Assembly: GCA_938041035.1 (NCBI GenBank)
Contig: CALHYX010000020.1
Coordinates: forward strand, 1-64,000
DNA from: an uncultured Acidimicrobiales bacterium
Lineage (GTDB): Bacteria > Actinomycetota > Acidimicrobiia > Acidimicrobiales > SHLQ01
DNA: 64,000 bases
Direction: 5' to 3'
Shown here: piece by piece, positions 8,311 to 17,262 of the stretch
Layout of the letters: the number at the start of each line of letters is the position of its first letter
Position numbering within the stretch: position 1 is the stretch's first letter
The notes under the pieces: model-generated
Seen by the model: the letters and a program-made list of their open reading frames with translations, nothing else
What the model was told of the DNA's origin: nothing
Databases searched by the model: none
Made by a program: the position numbers and the translations under genes

Positions 8311-8327
8311 ATCGAGGTTGATAAGCC

Positions 8328-8346
8328 CCGGCGGGCGGTCCGCCGG
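8328..8346. terminator. GC-rich hairpin between convergent genes
   Basis: CCGGCGG (8328-8334), five-base loop, CCGCCGG (8340-8346), in the 42-bp gap between the sensor gene end (8310) and the TetR gene end (8353). There is no T-run. Its position suggests a bidirectional terminator. Confidence 0.45.
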
Positions 8347-8352
8347 TCGTCG

Positions 8353-9024
8353 TCAGCGTGCGGTGAGCGCGCTGGCGACGATCGCCGCGAGGGCGCGGTG
8401 CAACTCCGCCGGCGGAACCCCCCAGGCTTCGAAGCCCTGGGCGTGGGCGGCCACGTGCGACAGCGTCGACGTCATCACCCCGGCCACCGCCTTCGGGTGG
8501 GTGTCGGGCCGCAGCGCTCCCGCCGCCACCCCGTCGGCGACGAGGTCGGTCATGGCCTCGGTGGCGCCCTGCAGCAACCAGGTGCGCAGGTCCCGGAATC
8601 GGAGGTCGCCCTCGAGCGCGGCCAGGTCGATCACCCGGATCAGCGACGAGTTCTCCTCCCAGAACGCCAGATAGCCGGCCGCCATAGCCTCGGCGACCGC
8701 TCCGGGATCGGTGGACCAGGGTTGGCCCTCGACCAGGGCTCGCAACTCGTCGGCCCCGCGCTCGGCCAACTCCGCCGCAAGCACCAGCACGGCCGATTCC
8801 ACGTCGGCGAAGTACTGGTAGAACGTCGCGGGCGAGACCCCGGCCTGCCGGGCGATATCCACCACGCGGATATCGCGATACGACGACGAGGTCAGCAACT
8901 CGGCGGTGGTCTCCAGCAGGGTCTGACGGGTGGCGAGGCCCCGCCGACCGGGAACCCGGCCGTCGACCGCCCGAGGCGCGCCGGGGCCGGCGTCGGGCTC
9001 TATGGGCTCGCTCGGCGGTGTCAT
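8353..9024 (-). CDS. TetR/AcrR family transcriptional regulator
   Basis: 223 aa. The N-terminal DNA-binding domain is TRQTLLETTAELLTSSSYRDIRVVDIARQAGVSPATFYQYFADVESAVL (residues about 31-80), with the characteristic recognition helix ATFYQYF. The rest is the helical ligand/dimer domain. The long N-terminal Pro-rich extension (1-28) is unusual and may mean the real start is later. It is the last gene of a minus-strand run from 12937 (CoA-transferase, SDR, LppM-like, TetR). The ligand is unknown; many actinobacterial members sense acyl-CoA. Confidence 0.88.
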   Translation of the reverse strand: MTPPSEPIEPDAGPGAPRAVDGRVPGRRGLATRQTLLETTAELLTSSSYRDIRVVDIARQAGVSPATFYQYFADVESAVLVLAAELAERGADELRALVEGQPWSTDPGAVAEAMAAGYLAFWEENSSLIRVIDLAALEGDLRFRDLRTWLLQGATEAMTDLVADGVAAGALRPDTHPKAVAGVMTSTLSHVAAHAQGFEAWGVPPAELHRALAAIVASALTAR

Positions 9025-9053
9025 CTGATCGACGGTAGCCGGACCCGGTCGAA

Positions 9054-10493
9054 TCAGGCGGGAAGAACGACCCAGTCCTGGGCGGCTTCATCGAACTTCA
9101 TCCACGCGTGGAGCTCGAGGTCGAAGCGTACGAACGCGCCGTGACCGTCGTCCCAGCGGGGGTCGAGCGGGGAGTCGGGTTCGGCGAGCGACTGCACCAG
9201 CGGCGATTCCGCGGCATACATGGTCGCAGCATCGGACGGCTCGGGTTCGGGCCCATCGGCACCCAGCGACCAACCCATCGACTCCTCGGCCGGTTGGGGC
9301 GAAACCTCGGGAGCCGCCGGGGTAACCCCCTGAACGGGAACGACCTCCTCGGCGGCCGCCGGAACGTGTTCCTCGGCCAGCGGTTCGAAATTCGGTTCGA
9401 TGGGGGTTTCGTTCGGGTCCAGCGCCTCGGGCTCCCCGGTGTTGGTCCACGGCTTCGAACGTTGCGGCGCCTCCGCACCCGGCTTCGGTTTCTCGGGCGC
9501 ATGGTGCACCTGAAGCGCGGTGTAGACCGCGCCGGGGGCCAGCGGTGCGTCCACCTGTTCGGCCGCGATTCGGGCCTTACGGGCTTCGGCCGCCGCCTGG
9601 CGGCGACTGCGCACCGCTTCGTCGGGGGTGCCGGAGCGACGCCGACCGTGCACGACGAGCGCCGCGGGGTCACGTCGGATCTGCCACAGCACATAGAGAC
9701 TGAACCCCAGGACGGCGACGGCCGGGATGACGAAGAGGGCGATCCAGAACGCGGGATGGAGACCCTTCGACAGCGGCGAAACATCAGGGTCGGCGCCGAG
9801 GATCGTCTCCCCGGGAACGCTTACCGCCTCGAGCACCGTGCGCCGGTCCAGGACCGGGTCGATGCGCCACACCATGGCGCCGTCGTCATCGATGAAGTCG
9901 GCGTTGTGGCCCGCCTGGCGTCCGGGAAGGATCACCCGCAGCTCGAACGTGCCCTGTTCGACCGCGTTGCGAAGCTCGGCCGAGCCGGCCACATCGGTCA
10001 GCCGGGCCTTGATGAACTGCGCCTCGAAGCGCCAGCCATCGCCCTCGGGTCGAAGGGAGAGACCCGAGTACCGACCAAGGTTCTCGAGTTGCACCGACTC
10101 GACCGCCTGTACGAAGCCGTCGGGGATCTGGCCGCCCGGGGCAACGTCGGTACGAATGGTGAGGCCACAGCCACCATCGGGTTCGGTCAGCTCGATCGTC
10201 CCGGCATCGCTCGGCAGCGAGTTCGCGGCGGAGGCCAGGCTTTGACAAGGAGCCCCGTTCGGGAAGAGTTCGGCGGGAGCATCGGCCGGAATTCGATAGT
10301 CGATAGCGATCGTCCCGGAACCGTCGTCCGCGATCTGCACATCGGCGTTGAGGGAGTAGCAGCCGGACAACATGACCATGCACGCGAGCGCGACGAAAAA
10401 CCCTCTGCGGGGGCTGCGGTTGTGCTGTCGGAACAAGTCCACGTGGCTCGCACTCGAGAACGGAGAAATACCGACCGGTTGGCCGATGGACAT
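9054..10493 (-). CDS. LppM-like lipoprotein with membrane span and long cytosolic tail
   Basis: 479 aa. A lipobox MLSGC (Cys45) follows a hydrophobic stretch (RGFFVALACMVMLSGC), so the mature protein is probably lipidated. The likely start is internal (for example GTG 10442), because signal peptides are rarely 44 aa. Residues about 46-230 resemble the LppM domain of mycobacteria (YSLNADVQIADDGSGTIAIDYRIP...). A transmembrane helix (HPAFWIALFVIPAVAVLGFSLYVLWQI) is followed by a 200-residue acidic, Pro-rich tail ending in HAWMKFDEAAQDWVVLPA. LppM takes part in lipoglycan control in Mycobacterium tuberculosis; the role here is unknown. 33 bp downstream of the SDR gene. Confidence 0.75.
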   Translation of the reverse strand: MSIGQPVGISPFSSASHVDLFRQHNRSPRRGFFVALACMVMLSGCYSLNADVQIADDGSGTIAIDYRIPADAPAELFPNGAPCQSLASAANSLPSDAGTIELTEPDGGCGLTIRTDVAPGGQIPDGFVQAVESVQLENLGRYSGLSLRPEGDGWRFEAQFIKARLTDVAGSAELRNAVEQGTFELRVILPGRQAGHNADFIDDDGAMVWRIDPVLDRRTVLEAVSVPGETILGADPDVSPLSKGLHPAFWIALFVIPAVAVLGFSLYVLWQIRRDPAALVVHGRRRSGTPDEAVRSRRQAAAEARKARIAAEQVDAPLAPGAVYTALQVHHAPEKPKPGAEAPQRSKPWTNTGEPEALDPNETPIEPNFEPLAEEHVPAAAEEVVPVQGVTPAAPEVSPQPAEESMGWSLGADGPEPEPSDAATMYAAESPLVQSLAEPDSPLDPRWDDGHGAFVRFDLELHAWMKFDEAAQDWVVLPA

Positions 10494-10526
10494 CCCATCG
10501 GCGGAATCAGGGGACCCATAAGTGGT

Positions 10527-11372
10527 TCACAGCACGAACCCGGAGCGGTCGCTGCGCACTTTCCAGCCGCCCGCAGCCCAGGTTCCACCATCCACGTGAA
10601 CGGTGGATCCGGTGATGAACCGGGCCAGATCCGACGCCAGGAACACCACCGTGGCCGCGCAGTCGTCGGGGGAGCCGATTTCGGGCCAGGTGTGGGATGC
10701 AACTTCGGGTACGCCAAGGGCGGCGGAATCGGCGCCGAGGGTGGCGTCGCCCGGCGTCGGTATCGCATCACAGGCGAGGCAGTTGACGCGGATGCGCTGG
10801 TCGGAGAGTTCCATCGACAACGACATCGACAGGTTCGCCACCGCGGCCTTCATCGCAGAGTAGATGGCGAAGCCGGGACCGGCCCGGTGGGCCTCGACCG
10901 ACGTGATGTTGGTGATCGACCCACCGTTGGTCATCAGCGGCACGGTGTGACGGGTGAAGATGGTGACGCTGCCAAAGTTCTCCCGGATGAGTGCGTTTTC
11001 GCCCTTCGCGTTCACCGACATGAAGTCCGATACAAACCCGCCGCCGGCGTTGTTCACGAGAATGTCGACGGAGCCGAACGTCTCGCCGACCTCGCCGAGG
11101 AACGCCGCAGCCGCGTCTTCATTGCGAACATCGAGTTCGCCGGTGAGTACCCGACGGCCGATGGCCTCGATGTCGGCCGCGGTGCGGGCGAGGCCCTCGG
11201 GCTCCCGGTCACAGATCGCCAAGTGCGCGCCGAAGCGGGCGAGCGCCAGCGCCGTCGCCCGACCGATGCCCTGGGCGGCACCCGTGACCACCGCAACCCG
11301 ATCGGTCAGGAGGATGGCGCTGGGGTCGAGCGTCCGCTCGTCCCAGATCGACGGTTCACCGGAGAGTCCCAT
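10527..11372 (-). CDS. SDR family NAD(P)-dependent oxidoreductase
   Basis: 281 aa from ATG 11372; the frame stays open upstream, but that part reads as Arg-rich non-coding sequence. The Rossmann motif is VVTGAAQGIGRA, then ILVNNAGGG (NNAG). The catalytic serine lies in ITNITSVEAH and the YxxxK motif is YSAMK. The C-terminal FITGSTVHVDGGTWAAGGW is the substrate-side cap typical of FabG-like enzymes. It reduces or oxidises a hydroxyl/keto group on an unknown substrate. It lies between a CoA-transferase and an LppM-like gene on the same strand, so a lipid or acyl-CoA substrate is likely. Confidence 0.9.
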   Translation of the reverse strand: MGLSGEPSIWDERTLDPSAILLTDRVAVVTGAAQGIGRATALALARFGAHLAICDREPEGLARTAADIEAIGRRVLTGELDVRNEDAAAAFLGEVGETFGSVDILVNNAGGGFVSDFMSVNAKGENALIRENFGSVTIFTRHTVPLMTNGGSITNITSVEAHRAGPGFAIYSAMKAAVANLSMSLSMELSDQRIRVNCLACDAIPTPGDATLGADSAALGVPEVASHTWPEIGSPDDCAATVVFLASDLARFITGSTVHVDGGTWAAGGWKVRSDRSGFVL

Positions 11373-11428
11373 GGCTCGATGCTGGCCCACCGCACTTCGA
11401 CGCTCAAAACGACGAGGACTCCAGGTCG

Positions 11429-12937
11429 CTATTCGCCGAACTCGGCGCGGACGCCAACGGTGTCGATGCCCAGAGCGCCGGCGGTCGCAGCCGATGCCGG
11501 TCCGGTCGGCGCGGGGCCCGGGTCGCTCGGGCGCCACGTCGACCGGCGGGCGGCGTATGCGGCGGCCTCGCGCAGGGCGACATCGATCAGTCGCCCGGGG
11601 CCCGGGCTGCTCGCCCGATCCCGACCCGCGATACACGCGAGGGCGGCGGCGGCGGTGTAGAGCCCGGCGAGCGGGTCGGCGATGGCGTCGCCGATGAAAT
11701 CCGGGGGTTCGCTCGGCGCCACGACGCCGGCAGCGACCGCCGCGTCGTCACCAAAGGCCACCCGGTCGGCCCAGGGGCCGGTGCGGCCGTAGCCGGTGAT
11801 CGCCAGCCAGTTGGTACCGGCGGCCACGAGCGCGTCGACAGCGACTCCCCACTGCGCCATCACCCGGGGCCGGGAGGATTCGATCACCACATCGGCGGCG
11901 ACCAGCAATCGGTCGAGCAGCCGCCGATCGGCCTCGTCGCGCCGATCGATGGCCACCATTTCCTTCCCGGCATGGAGGTGGTCGAACACGGCCGGCGACC
12001 CCCTTCGGGCGCCATCGGGCCGGTCGGTCGTCTCCACCTTGATCACCCGGAAACCGCTCTTGGCGAGCAAGGACCCGGCCAGGGGCCCGGCCCACAGGGA
12101 GGCCAACTCGACGACGACGGGGGTCCGGGTGGCCGCGGGAGCGATCCCCGGCGGCGGCCCGGACCGCATCCGGGGTCGACGAGGCACGGCGCCGTCGATG
12201 AGCCACGGTGCCCGAACGGGTTGTTGCCCACGCGCGACCAGCTGCGGGTCACCCGGCGGATGGCGGACGACCGCCACCGGGAGGCCGAGCACCTGGGCCT
12301 GCGCGCCGATGCGCTCGACCGACCGGGCCGACAACGCAGCCCGAATGGCGGGCCAATCCGCCGGGTCGACCCGCTCGCCGACCAGCGCCGGGATGGCGGC
12401 TACGTCGTCGGGCCGAGCCAGGTTGAGCACCACCCACCCGTCGGCCGCCTTCTCAAACACTGCGCTGCGTCCCAGGCTCGTGCCGACCTCGGGCTCGAAC
12501 CGGGTCATGGCGGCGCGGTCGGTGAGGGCGCGAGCGCCGTCGACCGCCACCGCGGCGCCACCGAGGGCGGCGAGTAACTGCACGACCAGACCTGCACCCG
12601 CCGCCTCGGCGGCCAGGACCCCACCATCGGTCCAGGATCCACCCGGCCCGCCGGTGATCGCCGGCCCGCCGGCATCGGCCCAGCGGTCGTCGACCGGCTC
12701 GACCCGAACGACGGGAAAAGGAGGTTCGCCGAGGGCGCCCGTGCTGTCGATCGCGCCGAGAAAGCCACTCTCGGCCAGGCCCGCCGCGAGCCCCGGCGCG
12801 ACCAGCCCACGCTCGCCCGCCCGGGCGATATCGGCGCCGAGTAGACCGAGTAGGTCGGCCGCCGCGTCCACGGCGGGATCGGCACCGACGCACAGTACGG
12901 GAAGCCCCGGAAGCAGCGGTTGGGCATTCCCCGACAT
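11429..12937 (-). CDS. CaiB/BaiF-type (family III) CoA-transferase, long form
   Basis: 502 aa from ATG 12937. The recognisable family III core is in the C-terminal half: VVVELASLWAGPLAGSLLAKSGFRVIKVETTDRPDGAR, LLVAADVVIESSRPRVMAQWG and TGYGRTGPWADRVAFGDDAAVAAG. The N-terminal 230 residues look like a second, degraded copy (LPVLCVGADPAVDAAADLLGLLGADIARAG... WVVLNLARPDDVAAIPALVG). These enzymes move CoA between carboxylic acids. A conserved catalytic Asp (here probably near FDHLHAGKEMVAIDRRDE) cannot be confirmed by eye. Upstream gene of the minus-strand run that continues with the SDR. Confidence 0.85.
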   Translation of the reverse strand: MSGNAQPLLPGLPVLCVGADPAVDAAADLLGLLGADIARAGERGLVAPGLAAGLAESGFLGAIDSTGALGEPPFPVVRVEPVDDRWADAGGPAITGGPGGSWTDGGVLAAEAAGAGLVVQLLAALGGAAVAVDGARALTDRAAMTRFEPEVGTSLGRSAVFEKAADGWVVLNLARPDDVAAIPALVGERVDPADWPAIRAALSARSVERIGAQAQVLGLPVAVVRHPPGDPQLVARGQQPVRAPWLIDGAVPRRPRMRSGPPPGIAPAATRTPVVVELASLWAGPLAGSLLAKSGFRVIKVETTDRPDGARRGSPAVFDHLHAGKEMVAIDRRDEADRRLLDRLLVAADVVIESSRPRVMAQWGVAVDALVAAGTNWLAITGYGRTGPWADRVAFGDDAAVAAGVVAPSEPPDFIGDAIADPLAGLYTAAAALACIAGRDRASSPGPGRLIDVALREAAAYAARRSTWRPSDPGPAPTGPASAATAGALGIDTVGVRAEFGE

Positions 12938-13016
12938 CGACACGGACCGACGGTACCGGGGCGATGGGCCCGCCGTTAACCCTGGTGGCTGGTGGCCCGA
13001 TCGGGGTGACCGAGAA

Positions 13017-14699
13017 TCACTCGGTGATGGGCACGACGAGAACTGCCGGTGGCGCCACGCCCTCGGTCCCGCTCGGGATGGCGAAGTAGCAGCGATTCGG
13101 CCCACAGTCGGAGCTGTTGGGCAGCTTCCACTCGATGCGCCGAACCCCGTCATCGTCGAGCCGGGTGCCGCGGTGCCCGCACCCGGAGGCACGGTCCGGG
13201 TCGCACCACGCGACGTCGCTGCTGTGGTCGGGCCCGAGATCGCGTACCTCGGCGGTGACGGTTTGGCCGGGCCGGTAGGGGCCCGGCTCCACGATCGCCA
13301 GCGACGGTCTCGGCCGGATGGGCGAGTCCTCGTCGAAGGGCAGGGGTGCGACCGCCATCCGGCGGGAGAACGAGAGGGTGGAACCATCGATCCGGGTTAC
13401 GAGGATGCGGACGGACACCGCGACGAAGCACTGGGTGTCGACACAGTCGAGGTAACCCGAGTAGCCATCGATACCCCGATCGGCGGCGTAGGTGACGGGC
13501 GCGTTCGGGTCGTCGGCGGCCAGACCGGTGGCCGCGTCGAGGTCACAATCGTCGCCCAGCCACACCGTCCGTCCGGTCGCGGGGTCCTCAGCCCGATTCC
13601 AGGAGTCACCGCCCCGCCAGTGCCTCGCCCACCAGCCCGGTACCTCGGCCAGCTCGGCACTGCCGACGGGCTCGAGGCCGTCGGCGTACGCGCACGGCGT
13701 GGACAGCGCCCACGACACCAAGGGCGCGGCGTCGGCCTGGTCGCTGATTCGCCCGGCCAGCTCCGCCTGCGCGGGCGTGAGCAGATCGAGAGCGTCGGCG
13801 TCGGCATCGATACCGTCGGGGTCGACGATGAACTCGCCGGGTCGATCCCCAGGTCGCACCTCCAGAGTCACCGCCGGCTCGACCCGATCGCCCCGGAACT
13901 CCAGGTCAGCGCTTGCGATGAACCCACCCCGATCATCTCGCTGCACCACCCGGCATCGAAAGTTCGGGTCGCCACAGTCGTTTGGCCCCTCCGGTCCAAG
14001 ATGGGTTCGCTCCAGCTTGAACGCGAGCCGGTGCAGGCCGTCGGCCGGAGCGCCGTCGCTGATGACCTCGGGTCTCGAGGAGGTCCGATCGCACGTCTCG
14101 ACCTCGGCGCCGAGCGCCCGGCCGCAGATCGCTGCGCTCCAGTTCCGGATGTCGATGCCCAACTCCGAGCTGAAGGTGAGCACTACCCGCTGACCGTCCT
14201 CGTACGGCCCCGCGGGTTCGATAGTGATGACCTCGACCGGCTGTCGCCCCGGCGGCGACGACCCCGGTTCGAGAGTGCTCGCCTGGCTCGGGGGCGGCAC
14301 CGCGGTCGACGGAGTCTCGCCGACCTCGCCGGTCGGGTCCGGAGCGCTCTGCGCCGACGAAGATGTCTGGGCCGGTGACGAGGTCAGCACCGCATCGCCA
14401 TCGGGGTCACGATCGCCACCACCGCTCGACCCCGCCCACAACAGCACCGAACCCAGGCCGACGACCGCCAGCAGCGCCGCGGCGGCGAGCGCCAGGACCC
14501 GCGGGCGCTTGGTCGTCGACCCTCGGCTGATCGGGTGGGAGAGCGACCGGCCATCCCGATCCCCGACCGCACCGCTCGGCGATGCCTCGACGCCGCGCCC
14601 GGGCGATGGTCGCTCTGGAGCGGTGGCGGCCAACTCGCCCAGACGACGGCGCAGATCGGTCTCGAAGTCCGAGTCGGAATGGGAGTCGGTGTCGGTCAT
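13017..14699 (-). CDS. Membrane-anchored extracytoplasmic protein coupled to an ECF sigma factor
   Basis: 560 aa from ATG 14699, whose ATGA overlaps the stop of the sigma gene. The N-terminus (1-67) is hydrophilic and cytosolic. One span lies at 68-89 (VLALAAAALLAVVGLGSVLLWAG), then a Ser/Pro/Thr linker. Two extracellular halves each start with the motif VEPAGPYEDGQ.V or VEPGPYRPGQTV, i.e. repeated Ig-like domains with several Cys pairs (ICGRALGAEVETC, NDCGDPNFRC, DSSDCGPNRC-like). I find no known anti-sigma domain. The arrangement copies the locus at 6242-8310 without sequence similarity in the outer domain, so a role as sigma regulator is inferred. Confidence 0.75.
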   Translation of the reverse strand: MTDTDSHSDSDFETDLRRRLGELAATAPERPSPGRGVEASPSGAVGDRDGRSLSHPISRGSTTKRPRVLALAAAALLAVVGLGSVLLWAGSSGGGDRDPDGDAVLTSSPAQTSSSAQSAPDPTGEVGETPSTAVPPPSQASTLEPGSSPPGRQPVEVITIEPAGPYEDGQRVVLTFSSELGIDIRNWSAAICGRALGAEVETCDRTSSRPEVISDGAPADGLHRLAFKLERTHLGPEGPNDCGDPNFRCRVVQRDDRGGFIASADLEFRGDRVEPAVTLEVRPGDRPGEFIVDPDGIDADADALDLLTPAQAELAGRISDQADAAPLVSWALSTPCAYADGLEPVGSAELAEVPGWWARHWRGGDSWNRAEDPATGRTVWLGDDCDLDAATGLAADDPNAPVTYAADRGIDGYSGYLDCVDTQCFVAVSVRILVTRIDGSTLSFSRRMAVAPLPFDEDSPIRPRPSLAIVEPGPYRPGQTVTAEVRDLGPDHSSDVAWCDPDRASGCGHRGTRLDDDGVRRIEWKLPNSSDCGPNRCYFAIPSGTEGVAPPAVLVVPITE

Positions 14700-15241
14700 C
14701 GGAGTTCCTCCTCGAGTTGTTTCAACGCTCGGTGCAACAGGCTGCGGACGGTCGCGGGACGGCAATCGAGGATGCGAGCGATCTCGACGTCGGGAATGTC
14801 GACGAAGTAGCGCAGCACGACCGCCGCCCGCTGCCGCTCCGACAGCACGCCCAGGGCTCGGCGGGTTTCGAGCACGTCGTGCGGGAGATCTTCGGCCGCA
14901 ACCTCGACCCGGTCGACCCGCTGCCGTCGACCGTGCCGCAGCTGCTTCCGGCATTCGTTGATCAGACTCCGGCGCAGGTAGCTCCGAGGATGATCGAGTT
15001 CGGGAAGCCGCGGCGCACAGCGGAGGAAGACCTCGTGCACCGCATCCTCGGCGGCGGCCGCGGAATCCAACATCAGGTGCGCGACTTTGATCAAGGCCGG
15101 GAAGTGCTCGCGATACGACGCGGCCAGGAACTCCGGATCGATACCCGCACCGTCGGTTGCAGCACCGTCGATGGCACCGTCAATGGCACTGCGGCGCGGC
15201 GAATCGGCGCGATCGCTCGACAGTTCCGACGATGGTTCCAC
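14696..15241 (-). CDS. ECF RNA polymerase sigma factor
   Basis: About 181 aa from GTG 15241. The frame is open to 15409, but the extra 56 residues are Arg-rich and look non-coding, and would use up the promoter region shared with the divergent gene at 15416. Region 2: FLAASYREHFPALIKVAHLMLDSAAAAEDAVHEVFLRC. Region 4: LGVLSERQRAAVVLRYFVDIPDVEIARILDCRPATVRSLLHRALKQL. The stop overlaps the start of the anchored protein gene. The true start is uncertain because no spaced ribosome site is visible. Confidence 0.82.
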   Translation of the reverse strand: MEPSSELSSDRADSPRRSAIDGAIDGAATDGAGIDPEFLAASYREHFPALIKVAHLMLDSAAAAEDAVHEVFLRCAPRLPELDHPRSYLRRSLINECRKQLRHGRRQRVDRVEVAAEDLPHDVLETRRALGVLSERQRAAVVLRYFVDIPDVEIARILDCRPATVRSLLHRALKQLEEELR

Positions 15242-15415
15242 CCTCTCTACAGTGGCGGGCGACCCGAAATGTTGCGAGCGACCCCGAGAAATTCTGCCGA
15301 CGGCCCGACCGCGAAGCCGCTCAACTGGTGCCCGGCCCGACGACCGACCACTATCGTTGCGACGACCCTGCCCTAGGGTCCCAGCAACCATCGAGCCAGC
15401 CAGGAGCACACAGTC

Positions 15416-15721
15416 ATGGCCGAGTTGAAGCCGGGCGGCCGCCTCAAGAGCGCCGTCTGCACGACCGAGATCATCATCGTCAAGGCACCGGCCGGCGATG
15501 TAGCCGTCGAATGCGGCGGCCAGGCGATGGGGGACCCCGGAACCGAGGTCAGTGGAGAACCAGCGGCCGACGCCGCCGAGGGCTCGACGCTCGGCAAGCG
15601 CTACGTGAACGAGGACGAGTCACTCGAAGTCCTCGTCACCAAAGCCGGCGACGGCTCCCTGGGCGTGGCGGGAACGCTGCTCGCCCTCAAGGAGTCCAAG
15701 CCGTTGCCCGCGTCGGACTGA
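15416..15721 (+). CDS. Conserved small hypothetical protein upstream of an acyl-CoA synthetase
   Basis: 101 aa, hydrophilic, no signal or membrane span. Sequence opens MAELKPGGRLKSAVCTTEIIIVKAP and ends LALKESKPLPASD, with two cysteines (Cys16, Cys33). From memory, similar small proteins occur beside acyl-CoA synthetase genes in other actinobacteria; I cannot search this here. An AGGAG lies eight bases before ATG 15416. The next gene, an acyl-CoA synthetase, begins 16 bp downstream on the same strand, so they are probably one operon. Function unknown. Confidence 0.8.
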   Translation: MAELKPGGRLKSAVCTTEIIIVKAPAGDVAVECGGQAMGDPGTEVSGEPAADAAEGSTLGKRYVNEDESLEVLVTKAGDGSLGVAGTLLALKESKPLPASD

Positions 15722-15737
15722 TCGGCGCTCGCACCCC

Positions 15738-17261
15738 ATGAACATCATGATGCTGCTCGAGATGGCCGCGAGCGGTTTCGGCGACCGCACCGCGGTGGGA
15801 TCCATCGGCCAGGGCCTGACCTACGCACAGTTGTTCGACCGCGCCGGTCGGACCGCCGCACTGCTCCAGGCCGCCGACACATCCCACGCCGGTCTGGTCG
15901 ACGTCGCCAGCCCAGCCCTGCCGACGCTGCTGTTCGGCTCGGCGTGGGCGGGGGTGCCGTTCGTGCCCATGAACTACCGCCTCGACGACGCCACCCTCCA
16001 GGGCCTGGTGAGGCGCATCGCGCCGGCCACCGTCGTCGCCGGCGCCGACTACCTCGGCGTGCTCGGGTCGCCGGAGGGCGGCTCGGCCGTAGCCACCGAC
16101 GACTTCGCCAACACGGTCGCCGACACGGACCCGGCGGGTCCGGAGTGGTCGATGGACGCCGAGGACCTCGCCGTCCTGCTGTTCACCAGCGGCACGACCG
16201 GCGAACCCAAGGCCGCCATGCTGCGCCACAAGCACCTCGTGTCCTACATCATGGGTTCGGTCGAGTTCATGGGCGCGGGCGAGGACGAAGCGACGCTCGT
16301 GAGCGTTCCGCCGTACCACATCGCCGGTTTGTCCGCGATCCTCAGCTCGGTGTTCGCCGGCCGTCGCATCGTGCAGCTCCCCCAGTTCGACGCCGACGCC
16401 TGGATAGACACCGCCCTGGCCGAAGGGGTCACCCACGCCATGGTGGTGCCGACCATGTTGGCCCGCATCGTCGAACGACTCGACGCCCGCGGCGAGACGA
16501 TCGCCACGCTGCGGGCCCTCTCCTACGGCGGCGGCAAGATGCCCCAGCCGGTCATCGAACGGGCCCTCGAGCTGCTGCCCACCACCAACTTCGTAAACGC
16601 CTACGGGCTGACCGAGACCAGCTCGACCATCGCGCTGCTCGGCCCCGACGAACACCGGGCGGCCATGGCGAGCGATGAACCCGAGACCCGAGCCCGCCTG
16701 TCGTCGGCCGGTAAACCGCTGCCCACCATCGAGCTGTCGATCCGCGACGAAGAAGGCGCCCCGGTGCCCGACGGCGAACCCGGCGAAATCTGGGTGCGCG
16801 GCGAACAGGTGTCGGGCGAATACGTCGGCCAGGGGGCGGGCACCGACGCCGAGGGCTGGTTCTGCACCCGCGACGGCGGTTGGCTCGACGACGAGGGCTA
16901 CCTCTTCGTCACCGGCCGACTCGACGACGTCATCATCCGCGGCGGCGAGAACATCTCGCCCGGCGAAATCGAATCCAGCCTGCTCAAGATCGACGGCATC
17001 CGCGAAGCGGCGGCGGTCGGCGTCCCCGACGATGAATGGGGCGAGGTCGTCGGCGCCGTAGTCGTGCCCGCCGCCGGAACGGCCATCGACGAAGCCGCCG
17101 TGCGCGAGCACGTGCGCACCGATCTTCGGTCGTCGAAGGTGCCCGCGGTGATCGTGGTCCGCGATGAGTTGCCGTACAACGACACCGGAAAGTTGCTGCG
17201 CAGGGTTCTGCGCTCCGAGCTGGCCGACACCGCTCCGGCGGACGACGACGCCGCATCCTGA
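15738..17261 (+). CDS. Acyl-CoA synthetase (class I adenylate-forming enzyme)
   Basis: 507 aa. The P-loop-like motif LLFTSGTTGEPKAAML (near residue 150), the A5 motif NAYGLTETSST, the GYLFVTGRLDDVIIRGGENISPGEIE hinge region and the C-terminal catalytic lysine in YNDTGKLLRRVLR are all present. So it should activate a carboxylic acid with ATP and CoA. The chain-length or aromatic preference cannot be read. It is followed after 1 bp by an enoyl-CoA hydratase-like gene, which suggests stepwise degradation of one acid. Confidence 0.9.
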   Translation: MNIMMLLEMAASGFGDRTAVGSIGQGLTYAQLFDRAGRTAALLQAADTSHAGLVDVASPALPTLLFGSAWAGVPFVPMNYRLDDATLQGLVRRIAPATVVAGADYLGVLGSPEGGSAVATDDFANTVADTDPAGPEWSMDAEDLAVLLFTSGTTGEPKAAMLRHKHLVSYIMGSVEFMGAGEDEATLVSVPPYHIAGLSAILSSVFAGRRIVQLPQFDADAWIDTALAEGVTHAMVVPTMLARIVERLDARGETIATLRALSYGGGKMPQPVIERALELLPTTNFVNAYGLTETSSTIALLGPDEHRAAMASDEPETRARLSSAGKPLPTIELSIRDEEGAPVPDGEPGEIWVRGEQVSGEYVGQGAGTDAEGWFCTRDGGWLDDEGYLFVTGRLDDVIIRGGENISPGEIESSLLKIDGIREAAAVGVPDDEWGEVVGAVVVPAAGTAIDEAAVREHVRTDLRSSKVPAVIVVRDELPYNDTGKLLRRVLRSELADTAPADDDAAS

Positions 17262-17262
17262 C

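Noticed and set aside
9025..9053. CTGAT...ATCAG inverted repeat upstream of the TetR gene as an operator
   Set aside because: Arms need a one-base gap and overlap the stop of the preceding gene; could arise by chance.
9108..11660. An 850-codon plus-strand frame
   Set aside because: It lies opposite the LppM-like and SDR genes, both with recognisable motifs; the long frame is a GC-codon artefact.
11796..14378. An 860-codon plus-strand frame
   Set aside because: Antisense to the CoA-transferase and the anchored protein gene; no family signal.
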